From the NCBI RefSeq assembly GCF_014384995.1, contig NZ_JACRSY010000004.1, positions 62,001 to 126,000 of the forward strand: 64,000 nucleotides of DNA. Reading direction: 5' to 3'. Shown one piece after another: positions 16,772 to 24,533 of this stretch; position 1 is the first letter of the stretch; each line of letters starts with the position of its first letter. The notes under the pieces are model-generated. The model did not search any database and was not told where the DNA came from. It saw only the letters and a list, made by a program, of their open reading frames with translations. The position numbers and the translations under genes are program-made. This stretch comes from Zhenhengia yiwuensis. GTDB taxonomy: Bacteria > Bacillota > Clostridia > Lachnospirales > Cellulosilyticaceae.

Positions 16772-17167
16772 ATGCAACTATCTAAATTTACCGATTATAC
16801 ATTTCGTGCACTTGTGTATTTAGCTAGACATACAGATAAGTTATGTACAGTAGAGGAATTGGCAACTTATTTAGATGTATCAGAGCACCATATGAAAAAG
16901 GTTATACATCAGCTTGCTAAAACTGACTACGTACTTTCTATAAAAGGTAGGTCAGGTGGCCTAAAGCTGGGAGTATCACCTTGTGAGATTAATCTAGGAA
17001 AAGTGCTTAGGATGACAGAAGAGACAGGAAATATGGCAGAATGCTTTAGTAGAGGTGAAATCTGCAAGCATGTACAAGGTGGCTGTAAACTGAAAGGTAT
17101 TATCCAAAGATCTCTTAATAAATTTATAGAGGAATTTGATCAATATACGTTAGAAGATGTTTTATAG
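16772..17167 (+). CDS. nsrR: Rrf2 family nitric-oxide-sensing repressor NsrR
   Basis: A 131-residue winged-helix regulator of the Rrf2 family. The start MQLSKFTDY and the recognition region (VSEHHMKKVIHQL, then GRSGGLKLG) match NsrR rather than IscR or CymR. Three cysteines, Cys91, Cys98 and Cys105, sit where NsrR binds its Fe-S cluster; nitric oxide destroys the cluster and releases DNA. The linked globin gene is the kind of target expected. GGAAAGG lies 11 bases before the ATG. The exact cysteine spacing (7 and 7) differs slightly from E. coli NsrR. Confidence 0.85.
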   Translation: MQLSKFTDYTFRALVYLARHTDKLCTVEELATYLDVSEHHMKKVIHQLAKTDYVLSIKGRSGGLKLGVSPCEINLGKVLRMTEETGNMAECFSRGEICKHVQGGCKLKGIIQRSLNKFIEEFDQYTLEDVL

Positions 17168-17185
17168 TAAAAGAAAATAAAGTGA

Positions 17186-17245
17186 GAAAAGCTAGCACAG
17201 GCCATTACCTTTTGAAAAACATGGCTCTATGCTAGCTTTTTAAGT
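17186..17245. terminator. bidirectional terminator after nsrR
   Basis: AAAAGCTAGCA pairs with TGCTAGCTTTT, with an inner CCAT/ATGG pairing. T-runs flank both sides, serving nsrR and the convergent membrane-protein gene. Confidence 0.8.
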
Positions 17246-17247
17246 TT

Positions 17248-17592
17248 TTAAGAATTCTTAGTTTCTTCAAAGTCTACATCAATGATAGGTTTACCATCAG
17301 GAGTAGTAGTTGGTTTTGAGTTTTTTTTAGGTGATCGATTAATGTTAATATGAATACCTAATTTATTACGCCATTTTTTAGGAATAAGTAAGGTGATAAG
17401 ACTAATAATGATGGCAATGCCAGCAACGCCTAAGGCAAAGGTAATGGCAATGCCTATAATAGAAAAAACAACAGATAATAAAACACCTACCAGTGCAATG
17501 ACAGGAATAGCAATAAGGATAGCAAGTATAATTGCCCATGCACCAGTTATATCATGACTACCTATTTTAAAGTGGAAATTTGATGGTTTCAT
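17248..17592 (-). CDS. small membrane protein of unknown function
   Basis: A 114-residue protein not recognised as a named family. After a polar start, about residues 17-70 are almost entirely hydrophobic and could form two membrane helices. A basic segment (PKKWRNK) and a polar tail ending in acidic residues (DVDFEE) follow, suggesting a cytoplasmic C-terminus. AGGAG lies 8 bases before the ATG, supporting translation. It stands alone between a terminator and a non-coding gap. Confidence 0.7.
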   Translation of the reverse strand: MKPSNFHFKIGSHDITGAWAIILAILIAIPVIALVGVLLSVVFSIIGIAITFALGVAGIAIIISLITLLIPKKWRNKLGIHININRSPKKNSKPTTTPDGKPIIDVDFEETKNS

Positions 17593-17821
17593 TTCAATTT
17601 CTCCTATCTTTTTATAACTGTTTTTATATGTCTTAGTATAACATAGCTGAGTTATAATATGAATAATAAGTAAAGAGGATCAGCGGATGTAGTGTTGCAT
17701 TGTATAATATGGGTTATACCAATAAGGATTTTATATCGGTTAATTGGGGATATGTTATCTTTCGTAAGTTAGAAAATATGAAAGAATAAATAGTTGCATC
17801 AAAAGTTCTAGAAGTTACTAG
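17593..17821. other. intergenic region without a clear gene
   Basis: A gap between divergent genes. One ATG frame of 26 codons (from about 17708, MGYTNKDF) is present but has no ribosome site and no recognised similarity; it could be a gene remnant. No hairpin of note was seen. Confidence 0.4.
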
Positions 17822-17850
17822 TTGACAATAGTACATAATCGTCATAGGAT
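17822..17850 (+). promoter_or_regulatory. promoter of the membrane protein/MarR operon
   Basis: Consensus TTGACA, a 17-base spacer and TAGGAT. It is followed at once by the palindrome at 17863-17880. Confidence 0.65.
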
Positions 17851-17862
17851 ATATCTATAAAA

Positions 17863-17880
17863 TAGTTTGTATACGAACTA
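17863..17880. promoter_or_regulatory. palindromic operator, probably for the MarR regulator
   Basis: TAGTTTGTATACGAACTA: 16 of 18 positions symmetrical around a central GTATAC. It lies between the -10 element and the ribosome site, where a bound repressor would block transcription. Autoregulation through such sites is usual for MarR proteins. Confidence 0.55.
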
Positions 17881-17895
17881 ATAGGAGTGAGTAAA

Positions 17896-18327
17896 ATGGA
17901 TAAATTCGTATTTAGGTGTTCAAAGAAAACATTATTAATATATGCAGCTATTGTGTGGATGTTTGCGGGGGGGATGGTGATGAAACTAGGTTATGAAGTT
18001 TTATTAGCAGCACAAGGCTATAAAATGATTTCTGTTATAGTGGCTGTAAGTGTATTTTTAATTTTCTATTTTAGTATTTTTAGTAAGATGGTCTATAAAC
18101 ATGAAAAACGTATTAAAAATAAAGAAAAAGAAAAGCTATGTGTCTTTTCGTTTTTTGATGTAAAAGGTTATGTCATTATGGCTTGTATGATGACCTTAGG
18201 AGTAGTGATTCGTTCTATGAGTTTCATTCCGCCTATGTATTGGGCACCTTTTTATGTAGGATTAGGGACAGCTTTATTTAGTGCAGGGATTCTATTTGTT
18301 AGAGGTTGGCTAAAATGGGAACAATAA
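17896..18327 (+). CDS. four-helix membrane protein, partner of MarR regulator
   Basis: A 143-residue protein with about four hydrophobic helices (near 13-32, 43-63, 88-108 and 113-135) and a basic cytoplasmic loop (HEKRIKNKEKEK). I do not recognise the family. The start is ATG 17896, 8 bases after AGGAG; a GTG at 17887 overlaps the ribosome site and is less likely. It overlaps the MarR gene by 13 bases, so the two form an operon behind a palindromic operator. An efflux or stress-sensing role is a guess from the MarR link. Confidence 0.7.
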   Translation: MDKFVFRCSKKTLLIYAAIVWMFAGGMVMKLGYEVLLAAQGYKMISVIVAVSVFLIFYFSIFSKMVYKHEKRIKNKEKEKLCVFSFFDVKGYVIMACMMTLGVVIRSMSFIPPMYWAPFYVGLGTALFSAGILFVRGWLKWEQ

Positions 18328-18752
18328 AAAGGGAAACAGAGTCCTTTCAAATTATTATGATGATTAAAGAGATTTATTCACTTATGAATAATCATATAGG
18401 ATTGGGAATGAGAATGAGTGGATTAACTAATCAACAGGTTATGGTAGTGAAGATCTTAGCTCATAAAAAAGAGATGACACTTACAAGCCTGTGCAGTGAA
18501 CTTTCTTTAACGAAAGCTACAGTATCAGGTATTATTAAAAGATTAGAAGAAGCAGGCTATATAGAGAAGACAAAGAAAGATAAGGATAAGCGTAATACTT
18601 ATATTACCTTATCCTATAAAGGAAAGGAATTTGCTTATTCCTTTAAGAAAGCTATGAATGATAGTTTTTGTAATGTATTTAAGGAATTAACATCGGAAGA
18701 ATTAAATCAGATTAAACAGTCCCTAGAGATACTTATTAATAAAATGCAATAA
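18315..18752 (+). CDS. MarR family transcriptional regulator
   Basis: A 145-residue winged-helix dimeric regulator. The recognition helix region LTKATVSGIIKRLEEAGYI and the following wing with DKRNTYI match MarR. The start is ATG 18315 with AGAGG 9 bases upstream, inside the preceding membrane-protein gene; the longer frame beginning at a TTG is less likely. The ligand is unknown. It probably represses its own operon through the palindrome at 17863-17880. Confidence 0.88.
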   Translation: MGTIKRETESFQIIMMIKEIYSLMNNHIGLGMRMSGLTNQQVMVVKILAHKKEMTLTSLCSELSLTKATVSGIIKRLEEAGYIEKTKKDKDKRNTYITLSYKGKEFAYSFKKAMNDSFCNVFKELTSEELNQIKQSLEILINKMQ

Positions 18753-18785
18753 AAAAGCTGTAGAGTTCACTCTACAGCTTTTTTA
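18751..18785. terminator. bidirectional terminator
   Basis: AAAAAAGCTGTAGAG pairs perfectly with CTCTACAGCTTTTTT around TTCA, between the MarR gene and the convergent solute-binding protein gene. Confidence 0.9.
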
Positions 18786-18788
18786 GAT

Positions 18789-20369
18789 TTAGTTACCTAA
18801 GAATCTATCATAAGCTTGGTTGTAAATTTCCATATATCTTTCTAAGCCCATTTTGTTAAGTGTAGCCACATAGTTATCCCAATCAGTATCTACATTTTGT
18901 TGACCTGTTGTCCATTTTGCTTTATTTTGATTTACATAGTCTTGTAAATCTGTTTGAAGAGCTGATAATTCTTTAGACTCTTCTGGAGTTAAGTTCATGT
19001 TTGGAATAGCTGGTGCTAAGAATGGTTTGTACATTTCGAGACGTTCATTAGCTCTGATTGAAGATTCTGTTTGAACAAGGTCGTTCATTTCCATATCTTT
19101 TGTTTCCATTGTTGGAGCATATGGACCTGGACATTCGCTAGATACGCCTGGTTCAAGTTCTATAATTTCCCATTTACCGCCCTCTCTTTCTTGAAGACGT
19201 TTACCGTATTTAAGTTTTAAAGAGTTTTCTTTTTCAAAGAATGAGTCAATGTAACGCATTGCAACTTCTGGATACTGGCAAGTAGCAGAGATGATTGCTC
19301 TGTTTTTATCAATACCGTAGTCGAATTGAGACCATAATTGATCACCATTTGGTCCTTTAAGTGGTTCGATTGCAATCCATTCAATGTCTGTACCTTCTAA
19401 TGGTCCATTTGTAAGGTATGCACCTACGTAGTCAGAACTTCTTTTAGCCATATATTGGTTGTGGTCTTGTGTGAAAAGTTCTGGGTCAAGAAGACCTTCT
19501 GTATAAAGTTTGCTTGTCCATTTAATGTAATCTTTGTAACCTTCTTGAACAGGTGTGTAGATAAGATCTTGTTCATCTTCAGAAAGCATCATGCTTCCAG
19601 TAAGTGTTACAATACCGAATGCACCACTGAAACCTGTATCACCATTCCATACATCATATGGAGGAACTGGTTCATAAGTCATTGGAATTTCGTCTGCCTT
19701 ACCATTTCCGTTAGGATCTTGTGTTTTAAAAGCTTTTAAAACTTCATAGAATTCATCTGTTGTTGTTGGTACTTCTAAGCCTAATTTATCTAACCAAGTT
19801 TTGTTAATGCAAAGCTGAGTTGTAGGGATACCTGCATTTGCATTTACAGCTGGAATAGAGTAAATGTTACCGTCTGGCATTGTAATAGCGTTTTTGATAT
19901 CTGGGCGCTCTTCAAGTACCGCTTTGATATTTGGAGCATATTGATCAATAAGATCGTTAAGTGGAAGGAATAATCCCATTCCAGCATATTTATTAATCAT
20001 AGTAGAACTTAAACCTGAGAAGAAGATATCAGGAAGTTTATTTGATGCAAGAACTAAGTTAAGTTTTTCAGTTGCACCATCTCCACTTACTGTTTCGAAG
20101 TCTACTTGAACATTTGTTTTTTCTGCAAGTTCTGCAAATACTGGATAGTCATCCCAGTCGCCATTTCCAGGTTCGCCATAAGCGAAAGCTGTTAATTGGA
20201 TAGGCTCTTCAACGATTGGATAACCTGTTAAGTTAACTTCTACGCCTGAAGATGAAGTGTTTCCTCCTGCTGCTGCTTGTGATTTGTTTCCAGTGCTACA
20301 TCCTGTTACAGAAGATACTAAGAGCATTGTAGCTGTTGCTAAAGTTAAAGCTTTAGTGAATTTTCTCAT
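18789..20369 (-). CDS. extracellular solute-binding lipoprotein, family 1 (LplA/YtcQ-like)
   Basis: A 526-residue substrate-binding protein for a carbohydrate-type ABC importer. The signal peptide ends in a lipobox (VTGC, Cys24), followed by a Ser/Gly-rich linker. The mature part has the usual family-1 pattern, including KLNLVLASNKLPDIFF and a region predicting a calcium-like loop (DPNGNGKADE). The length fits the long LplA/YtcQ group often paired with LplB/YtcP permeases. No permease gene lies beside it, so it must work with components encoded elsewhere. GGAGGGG precedes the ATG. The sugar is unknown. Confidence 0.87.
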   Translation of the reverse strand: MRKFTKALTLATATMLLVSSVTGCSTGNKSQAAAGGNTSSSGVEVNLTGYPIVEEPIQLTAFAYGEPGNGDWDDYPVFAELAEKTNVQVDFETVSGDGATEKLNLVLASNKLPDIFFSGLSSTMINKYAGMGLFLPLNDLIDQYAPNIKAVLEERPDIKNAITMPDGNIYSIPAVNANAGIPTTQLCINKTWLDKLGLEVPTTTDEFYEVLKAFKTQDPNGNGKADEIPMTYEPVPPYDVWNGDTGFSGAFGIVTLTGSMMLSEDEQDLIYTPVQEGYKDYIKWTSKLYTEGLLDPELFTQDHNQYMAKRSSDYVGAYLTNGPLEGTDIEWIAIEPLKGPNGDQLWSQFDYGIDKNRAIISATCQYPEVAMRYIDSFFEKENSLKLKYGKRLQEREGGKWEIIELEPGVSSECPGPYAPTMETKDMEMNDLVQTESSIRANERLEMYKPFLAPAIPNMNLTPEESKELSALQTDLQDYVNQNKAKWTTGQQNVDTDWDNYVATLNKMGLERYMEIYNQAYDRFLGN

Positions 20370-20694
20370 AACTGTCCCCTCCGGTTGTTTGTAATAAAGT
20401 CATAAAAACGGATAAATTCTAGTGATACACATGTATAAATTAACTAGAAATAAATGTCTTTATGTCAGAATCAAATTTAATATATATAAATAATAACATA
20501 TATTTTTGATTTTTAAAGAGATTATGAACAAAAAAATATAAAAAATTAATTTTTTGTTTATAATCAACAAAAATACGACTAAAATTATAGAGATAGAGAC
20601 AGTAAAATGTAGCATAATGACGAATGGTATAGTAAGAAAAAGGGAAAAAAGTTATAATAGGGGATAGATCAATAAGCGTGAAAGGAAAGAGAAT
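20370..20694. other. AT-rich intergenic region with promoter elements
   Basis: Between divergent genes. A TATAAT at 20653-20658 is placed correctly for the rightward gene at 20695, but its -35 is weak. A self-complementary AAAAAATTAATTTTTT lies near 20541. No gene or RNA was recognised. Confidence 0.45.
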
Positions 20695-21222
20695 ATGTTA
20701 GCCATTGATAATTTTGTTGGGGATACACTTAAAAGATTAGAACAGATTGCACCATTAAATTGTTTAGATATACGATCTTATAAGAAAAATAGAAAAATTG
20801 TGATAGAAAAGTTAGAAGAGGGTTATAACCTTTATGAAGAAGGCTTTCATGAAGAGGTTTTTTATGACCTATCTAAGGAAGAACTTAAGAAGCTACTTAA
20901 AATTATTGAAAAGAGGGAATTTCCAAGAAGTAATAAGTTAAGACTTTATGTACTAGATTCGAGAGAAAGTAGTGTGGCAAGAGCGAATTATAGACAAGAA
21001 GTAGAAGAAGAGGAACAGGAATTAGAAAAAGTATTTCTGAAATGCCCCTATAACTTATTTACGCCTATTAAGAGTTTACTAGAGGAGCAGGGAGGGGAAA
21101 TTATAAATGTAGATTTTAGAGAAGAAGTAGGTATACAAATGCTTCTTAATGAAGGTGTATATAGTTTATTAAAAGAATATGTAAAAGACGAACAGAATAT
21201 AGAACTCTATACGTATTATTAG
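20695..21222 (+). CDS. acidic protein of unknown function, possible antitoxin partner
   Basis: A 175-residue soluble protein that I do not recognise. It is strongly charged, with acidic helical stretches (a run of glutamates at about 102-110) and no signal peptide or cysteine cluster. The stop codon lies 11 bases before the start of the RelE-like gene at 21234, so the two are almost certainly co-transcribed. By position it could be the antitoxin or a chaperone for that protein, but it lacks an evident DNA-binding motif and is larger than most antitoxins. AAAGGAAAGAGA precedes the ATG. Confidence 0.65.
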   Translation: MLAIDNFVGDTLKRLEQIAPLNCLDIRSYKKNRKIVIEKLEEGYNLYEEGFHEEVFYDLSKEELKKLLKIIEKREFPRSNKLRLYVLDSRESSVARANYRQEVEEEEQELEKVFLKCPYNLFTPIKSLLEEQGGEIINVDFREEVGIQMLLNEGVYSLLKEYVKDEQNIELYTYY

Positions 21223-21233
21223 GAGATTAAAAT

Positions 21234-21563
21234 ATGAAACAAATTATAATAGAAGATAATAGTGTATTAGAAAAGTTTTTTAGACGTAATAGAAAGTATG
21301 AAGAAAAGATTATAAATGAGATTCAGGAGAATCTTCTATCTATTATAAAAGAGAAAACTTATAAAATTAAAACAGTAAAGGGCTATAAATATGAAGGTAA
21401 GACCATTTATGAATATAAAATTCCATTAGATAAAGTTTTTTCTTGTAGGGTAGCGTACATTTATCAGGAAGAGAAGATTATAGTATTCTTTATTTCTCTT
21501 ACTACTATTAAGCATGAGTTTACTAAATTGATTGCAGGGGTAGTAGGTGTAACGAAAAGTTAA
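21234..21563 (+). CDS. small RelE/ParE-fold-like protein, possible toxin
   Basis: A 109-residue basic protein. The N-terminal half predicts two amphipathic helices (EKFFRRNRKYEEKIINEI). The C-terminal half alternates strands in the RelE/ParE order: IYEYKI, then SCRVAYIY, then KIIVFFIS, ending with a KHEF segment. This arrangement (core arginine in the RVAY strand, a hydrophobic strand, then a basic/aromatic end) is like RelE-family mRNA interferases and gyrase toxins. The assignment is by pattern only and catalytic residues are not certain. AGGAG lies 10 bases before the ATG, and the upstream partner gene is 11 bases away. Confidence 0.5.
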   Translation: MKQIIIEDNSVLEKFFRRNRKYEEKIINEIQENLLSIIKEKTYKIKTVKGYKYEGKTIYEYKIPLDKVFSCRVAYIYQEEKIIVFFISLTTIKHEFTKLIAGVVGVTKS

Positions 21564-21675
21564 AATAAGAATAATAGCTTACATAATTTAACAAATATAA
21601 AACAGGAACTTTATCATAAAATGCTACGTCTAAGATATATAAATCAAAACTTTTGATAATAAGGAGAGTATAAAG

Positions 21676-22227
21676 ATGAAAATAAATAAAAAAGTTATAG
21701 CTATTATGATGACACTTGCAGTGGCAGGAAGTCTTGTAGGATGTGGACAGTCAAATACACCAGAAACACCAGAAACAGGAGTTGTAACGCCAGAAGAGAA
21801 ACCAGAAGAAGGAACAGAGCAAGATATCGTAGAGCCAGAAACATCAGCATTAGCAGGTTTAGTAGAAACTATTACAGAGGGCATAGAGCTTCCAAGTCAA
21901 ACTACCATGTTACCGGAAATGTTTGCAGATGCCTATGGAATAGATACAAGTTTACTTAAAGATTATTATGTAAGTATTTCTATGATGAATGTACATGCAA
22001 CAGAAATTGCAGTATTTGAGTTAAATGACGAAAAAGATGCCGAAGCAGTTATGGAAGGTATTGAAAAAAGACAAAAAGGGTTAGAAGAACAATGGATGAG
22101 CTATCTTCCAGAACAATATGAATTAGTTCAAAACTATCAAACAGCTCAAAAAGGAAATAAAATCTTATTTGTTATTAATGAAGAAGCAGACAAGATTGTA
22201 GAGAACTTTAACAATGTAGCTGAATAA
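21676..22227 (+). CDS. DUF4358-type lipoprotein
   Basis: A 183-residue lipoprotein with a signal peptide and lipobox (LVGC, Cys at about 16-17), then a Pro/Glu/Thr-rich linker. The folded part (about 70-183) resembles the DUF4358 domain common in Clostridia: DYYVSISMMNVHATEIAVFEL, spelled here in two pieces as DYYVSISMM and HATEIAVFEL, and then AEAVMEGIEKR and an NKILFVI strand. The function is unknown; it is membrane-anchored outside the cell. AAGGAG lies 8 bases before the ATG. A long hairpin terminator follows immediately. Confidence 0.75.
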   Translation: MKINKKVIAIMMTLAVAGSLVGCGQSNTPETPETGVVTPEEKPEEGTEQDIVEPETSALAGLVETITEGIELPSQTTMLPEMFADAYGIDTSLLKDYYVSISMMNVHATEIAVFELNDEKDAEAVMEGIEKRQKGLEEQWMSYLPEQYELVQNYQTAQKGNKILFVINEEADKIVENFNNVAE

Positions 22228-22228
22228 G

Positions 22229-22278
22229 AGTATACAAAAAGAGCAACTCATAAAAATGAGTTGCTCTTTTTGTATACT
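22229..22278. terminator. long bidirectional hairpin terminator
   Basis: A stem of about 23 bp: the arm beginning AGTATACAAAAAGAGCAACT pairs with its complement around an AAAA-type loop. T-runs on both strands allow use by the DUF4358 gene and the convergent small gene at 22277. Confidence 0.85.
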
Positions 22279-22414
22279 AGGATTTTTTTATTTGTTTATC
22301 ATCTTTTGGAATTTCTTCAGGGGCACGTCCTTCAGAATAATCAACAGTAGAAGCTGATGTTTGACCACAGTTACACCATGCATTTGTTGTCGCTGTTTTT
22401 TGGGCTTTATTCAT
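22277..22414 (-). CDS. 45-residue peptide with CxC motif, unknown function
   Basis: A short gene read from ATG 22414 (AGGAG about 11 bases upstream) to a stop that overlaps the terminator edge. The product is polar, with an AWCNCGQT segment (Cys14 and Cys16) and a lysine-rich C-terminus. No signal peptide. I do not recognise it. Its own promoter could use the shared TTGACA palindrome at 22533-22550. Together with the DUF1540 protein at 26664 and the Asn-rich peptide at 27040, it is one of three short cysteine peptides in the region. Confidence 0.55.
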   Translation of the reverse strand: MNKAQKTATTNAWCNCGQTSASTVDYSEGRAPEEIPKDDKQIKKS

Positions 22415-22532
22415 AGATTGCTTCACTCCTAAGCTATAAAATGAAAGATTTAAAAATAGTATATGGAGATTACGAAAAGTCATGCTAAATAAATAAAGTC
22501 AGTTAGTATACAGTCTTCCATTAATATCCAAA

Positions 22533-22550
22533 TTGACAAGAATATGTCAA
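22533..22550. promoter_or_regulatory. TTGACA...TGTCAA palindrome, possible divergent -35 elements
   Basis: A perfect inverted repeat of the -35 consensus with a 6-base centre (AGAATA). Rightward, a 17-base spacer leads to TATCTT for the FMN-binding lipoprotein gene. Leftward, an 18-base spacer leads to TATTAA for the CxC peptide gene. It may also be an operator. Confidence 0.45.
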
Positions 22551-22625
22551 TGTGGTATCTTAGTTAGGCAAGATACATATTTTTAAATTATCATTGTTAG
22601 ATATAATAGACGGGAGACTTGAGAC

Positions 22626-23606
22626 ATGAGTAAAAAAGTAGCAAAGATGTTAGTTGCTGTTATGATGGTAGCAACAGTAGCTTTAACTGTAGGATGTGCA
22701 CAGCAAGCACCAGAGATACAACCAGAGACAACTACAGAAACAAAAGTTGAAGAAAATGCAGATGCAGTAACAGGAGCATCAGCAGAAGAATATGAAGTAA
22801 CTGACTTAGAGTGGAGTGCACAGCCACAACTTGGAATCATCAAAGGTGATTATTATAAAGAGGAAGAGCGTTTTAGACAAGGCCATTTAGGGATTTTTGA
22901 AGTTGTAAAAAATGGGGATCAGATTGTTAAAGTAGAGTTTAATGAAAATACACGTCCAAACTACTACAACCGTTTTTATCAAGATGTGCCAAAGCGTTTG
23001 TCAGAATATAACTTCAGTATGGGTAAAGCTAAAGGTGCAGCATGGATTCAAAGTGTTGTCTTAGTTGAAAAACAAATGTTAGAAGAACAAAGATTAACAG
23101 GTGAGTTTGATGTAGTATCAGGTGCATCAAACAGTATTTACCAAGCAATGGTACCACTTGCAGAAAAAGTAGAGCCATTATTAGCTCAGCCTTCAAAGCA
23201 AAAATTCTACGGTATTGCTGAAGAATTAGGTGGCGGTTTAACTGGTCAACTTAAAGTAATTGTAGAAGATGGAAAGATTATTTCTTGTCGTTATGATGAA
23301 ATCTTCGCAGATGATCCAGCAGATATTGAAGAAGATAAATTAAAAGGATTCTATAGACAATCAAAATATGAAAGTGTTATGTATGATGAGCCATCAAGAA
23401 TTGGCTTCAATGTACAAATGGATGCTTTAAATGAGAAAGTAGTGGAAACACAAAACTTATTAGATTTAACAGATCTTCCAGCTATTGAAGCAACAGGAGA
23501 TTATGGTAAATCAGGTTATACAGAGCGTAATACTGCATGGGATAACTATCTTGCATTAGCTGAAAAACTTTTAGCTGAAATGGAAGCTGATAAAGTTTTA
23601 TATTAA
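22626..23606 (+). CDS. lipoprotein with FMN-binding-like domains
   Basis: A 326-residue lipoprotein (lipobox LTVGC, Cys24) followed by a Glu/Thr-rich linker. The pattern repeats GHLGIFEVVKNGDQIVKVEF and GLTGQLKVIVEDGKIISC (each shown only in part) resemble two FMN_bind-type strands. The motif DVVSGAS at 162-168 matches the site where ApbE flavin transferase attaches FMN, with Ser in place of the more usual Thr. The second half has no clear attachment motif. A role in extracellular flavin electron transfer is possible but inferred. No ApbE gene is in the window. A terminator follows the stop. Confidence 0.7.
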   Translation: MSKKVAKMLVAVMMVATVALTVGCAQQAPEIQPETTTETKVEENADAVTGASAEEYEVTDLEWSAQPQLGIIKGDYYKEEERFRQGHLGIFEVVKNGDQIVKVEFNENTRPNYYNRFYQDVPKRLSEYNFSMGKAKGAAWIQSVVLVEKQMLEEQRLTGEFDVVSGASNSIYQAMVPLAEKVEPLLAQPSKQKFYGIAEELGGGLTGQLKVIVEDGKIISCRYDEIFADDPADIEEDKLKGFYRQSKYESVMYDEPSRIGFNVQMDALNEKVVETQNLLDLTDLPAIEATGDYGKSGYTERNTAWDNYLALAEKLLAEMEADKVLY

Positions 23607-23619
23607 TAGATAGAAGGAA

Positions 23620-23648
23620 GGGACTGTTTTTAACAGTCTCTTTTTTTA
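23620..23648 (+). terminator. intrinsic terminator
   Basis: GGACTGTT pairs with AACAGTCT around TTT, followed by TCTTTTTTT, just after the FMN-binding lipoprotein gene. Confidence 0.8.
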
Positions 23649-23711
23649 TAAATATTTTTAGTTCTAAAATAGTGTACGAGCCCCATACAATAGAGAGAGG
23701 GGAGGGATAAA

Positions 23712-24440
23712 ATGAATGCATTTGGAGCAGCCTTACTCGCTTTAGTAGCAGAAGGAGGAGGCGTATTAACAGGAATTTTATTATTATATCTTTTTCATAT
23801 TAAAAGTAAGAGACTTATAGGTATGCTTTTTGGAACGACTTCTGGGATTATGATTGCCATGATTTGTTTTGATGTATTACCACATGCATTAGAGTCAGGT
23901 GAAAATATACTGATGATGATTGGTGTGCTAATGGGAATTCTAATAGGAATTTTTTTAGAGGATTTTACAGAACTTTTAGGAGATAAGTTTGGAGCCAGTC
24001 ATAACAAGAAGATGCATACGGGGCTGATTTTGCTATTAGGAATAGCTATCCATAATATACCTGAAGGAGTAGCTTTAGGTACGTTAGCTGCTACGTCGCC
24101 TGAAACTATTTTAAAATTTGCTTTTGTTATAGGGATTCATAGTATCCCTGAGGCTATAGCTGTGGCGATTCCACTTAAAATAGCTAAGACACCTTATAAG
24201 ACTATTGCGATGATTCCTCCAGTGCTAGGTGGAATTATGGGGTTTGGAGCTTTCTGTGGATTTATTATGAGTCAGATGGCAAGTTTTTTTATAACTGTTA
24301 TGCTAGGACTTGCAGCAGGAATTATTCTTTATATTGTGTGTCAGGAACTACTCCCAGAATCACGTAAAATATGGAATGGAAGACTTACAACCATAGCAAC
24401 GGTAGTAGGGATTATATTAGGAATGTTATTAGTCAAATAA
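23712..24440 (+). CDS. ZIP family divalent metal transporter
   Basis: A 242-residue integral membrane protein with about eight hydrophobic helices, importing zinc or related ions. The metal path motifs of the family are present: HNIPEG at 114-119 and HSIPEA at 143-148. The length and the absence of a long His loop resemble bacterial ZupT-like proteins. GGGGAGGG precedes the ATG. It is a single gene between a terminator and the stalk-domain gene. Confidence 0.9.
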   Translation: MNAFGAALLALVAEGGGVLTGILLLYLFHIKSKRLIGMLFGTTSGIMIAMICFDVLPHALESGENILMMIGVLMGILIGIFLEDFTELLGDKFGASHNKKMHTGLILLLGIAIHNIPEGVALGTLAATSPETILKFAFVIGIHSIPEAIAVAIPLKIAKTPYKTIAMIPPVLGGIMGFGAFCGFIMSQMASFFITVMLGLAAGIILYIVCQELLPESRKIWNGRLTTIATVVGIILGMLLVK

Positions 24441-24533
24441 TGTTACATTTTGGCAACAAATCTTTGCGACTCTGCTTCATTATGTAAAAATATGCTAATA
24501 TAGAGTGAGACATAAATAAGCAGGAGGCCTTAC

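Noticed and set aside
17700..17800. 26-codon frame MGYTNKDF...
   Set aside because: No ribosome site, no family resemblance and no conserved context; noted only as a possible remnant.
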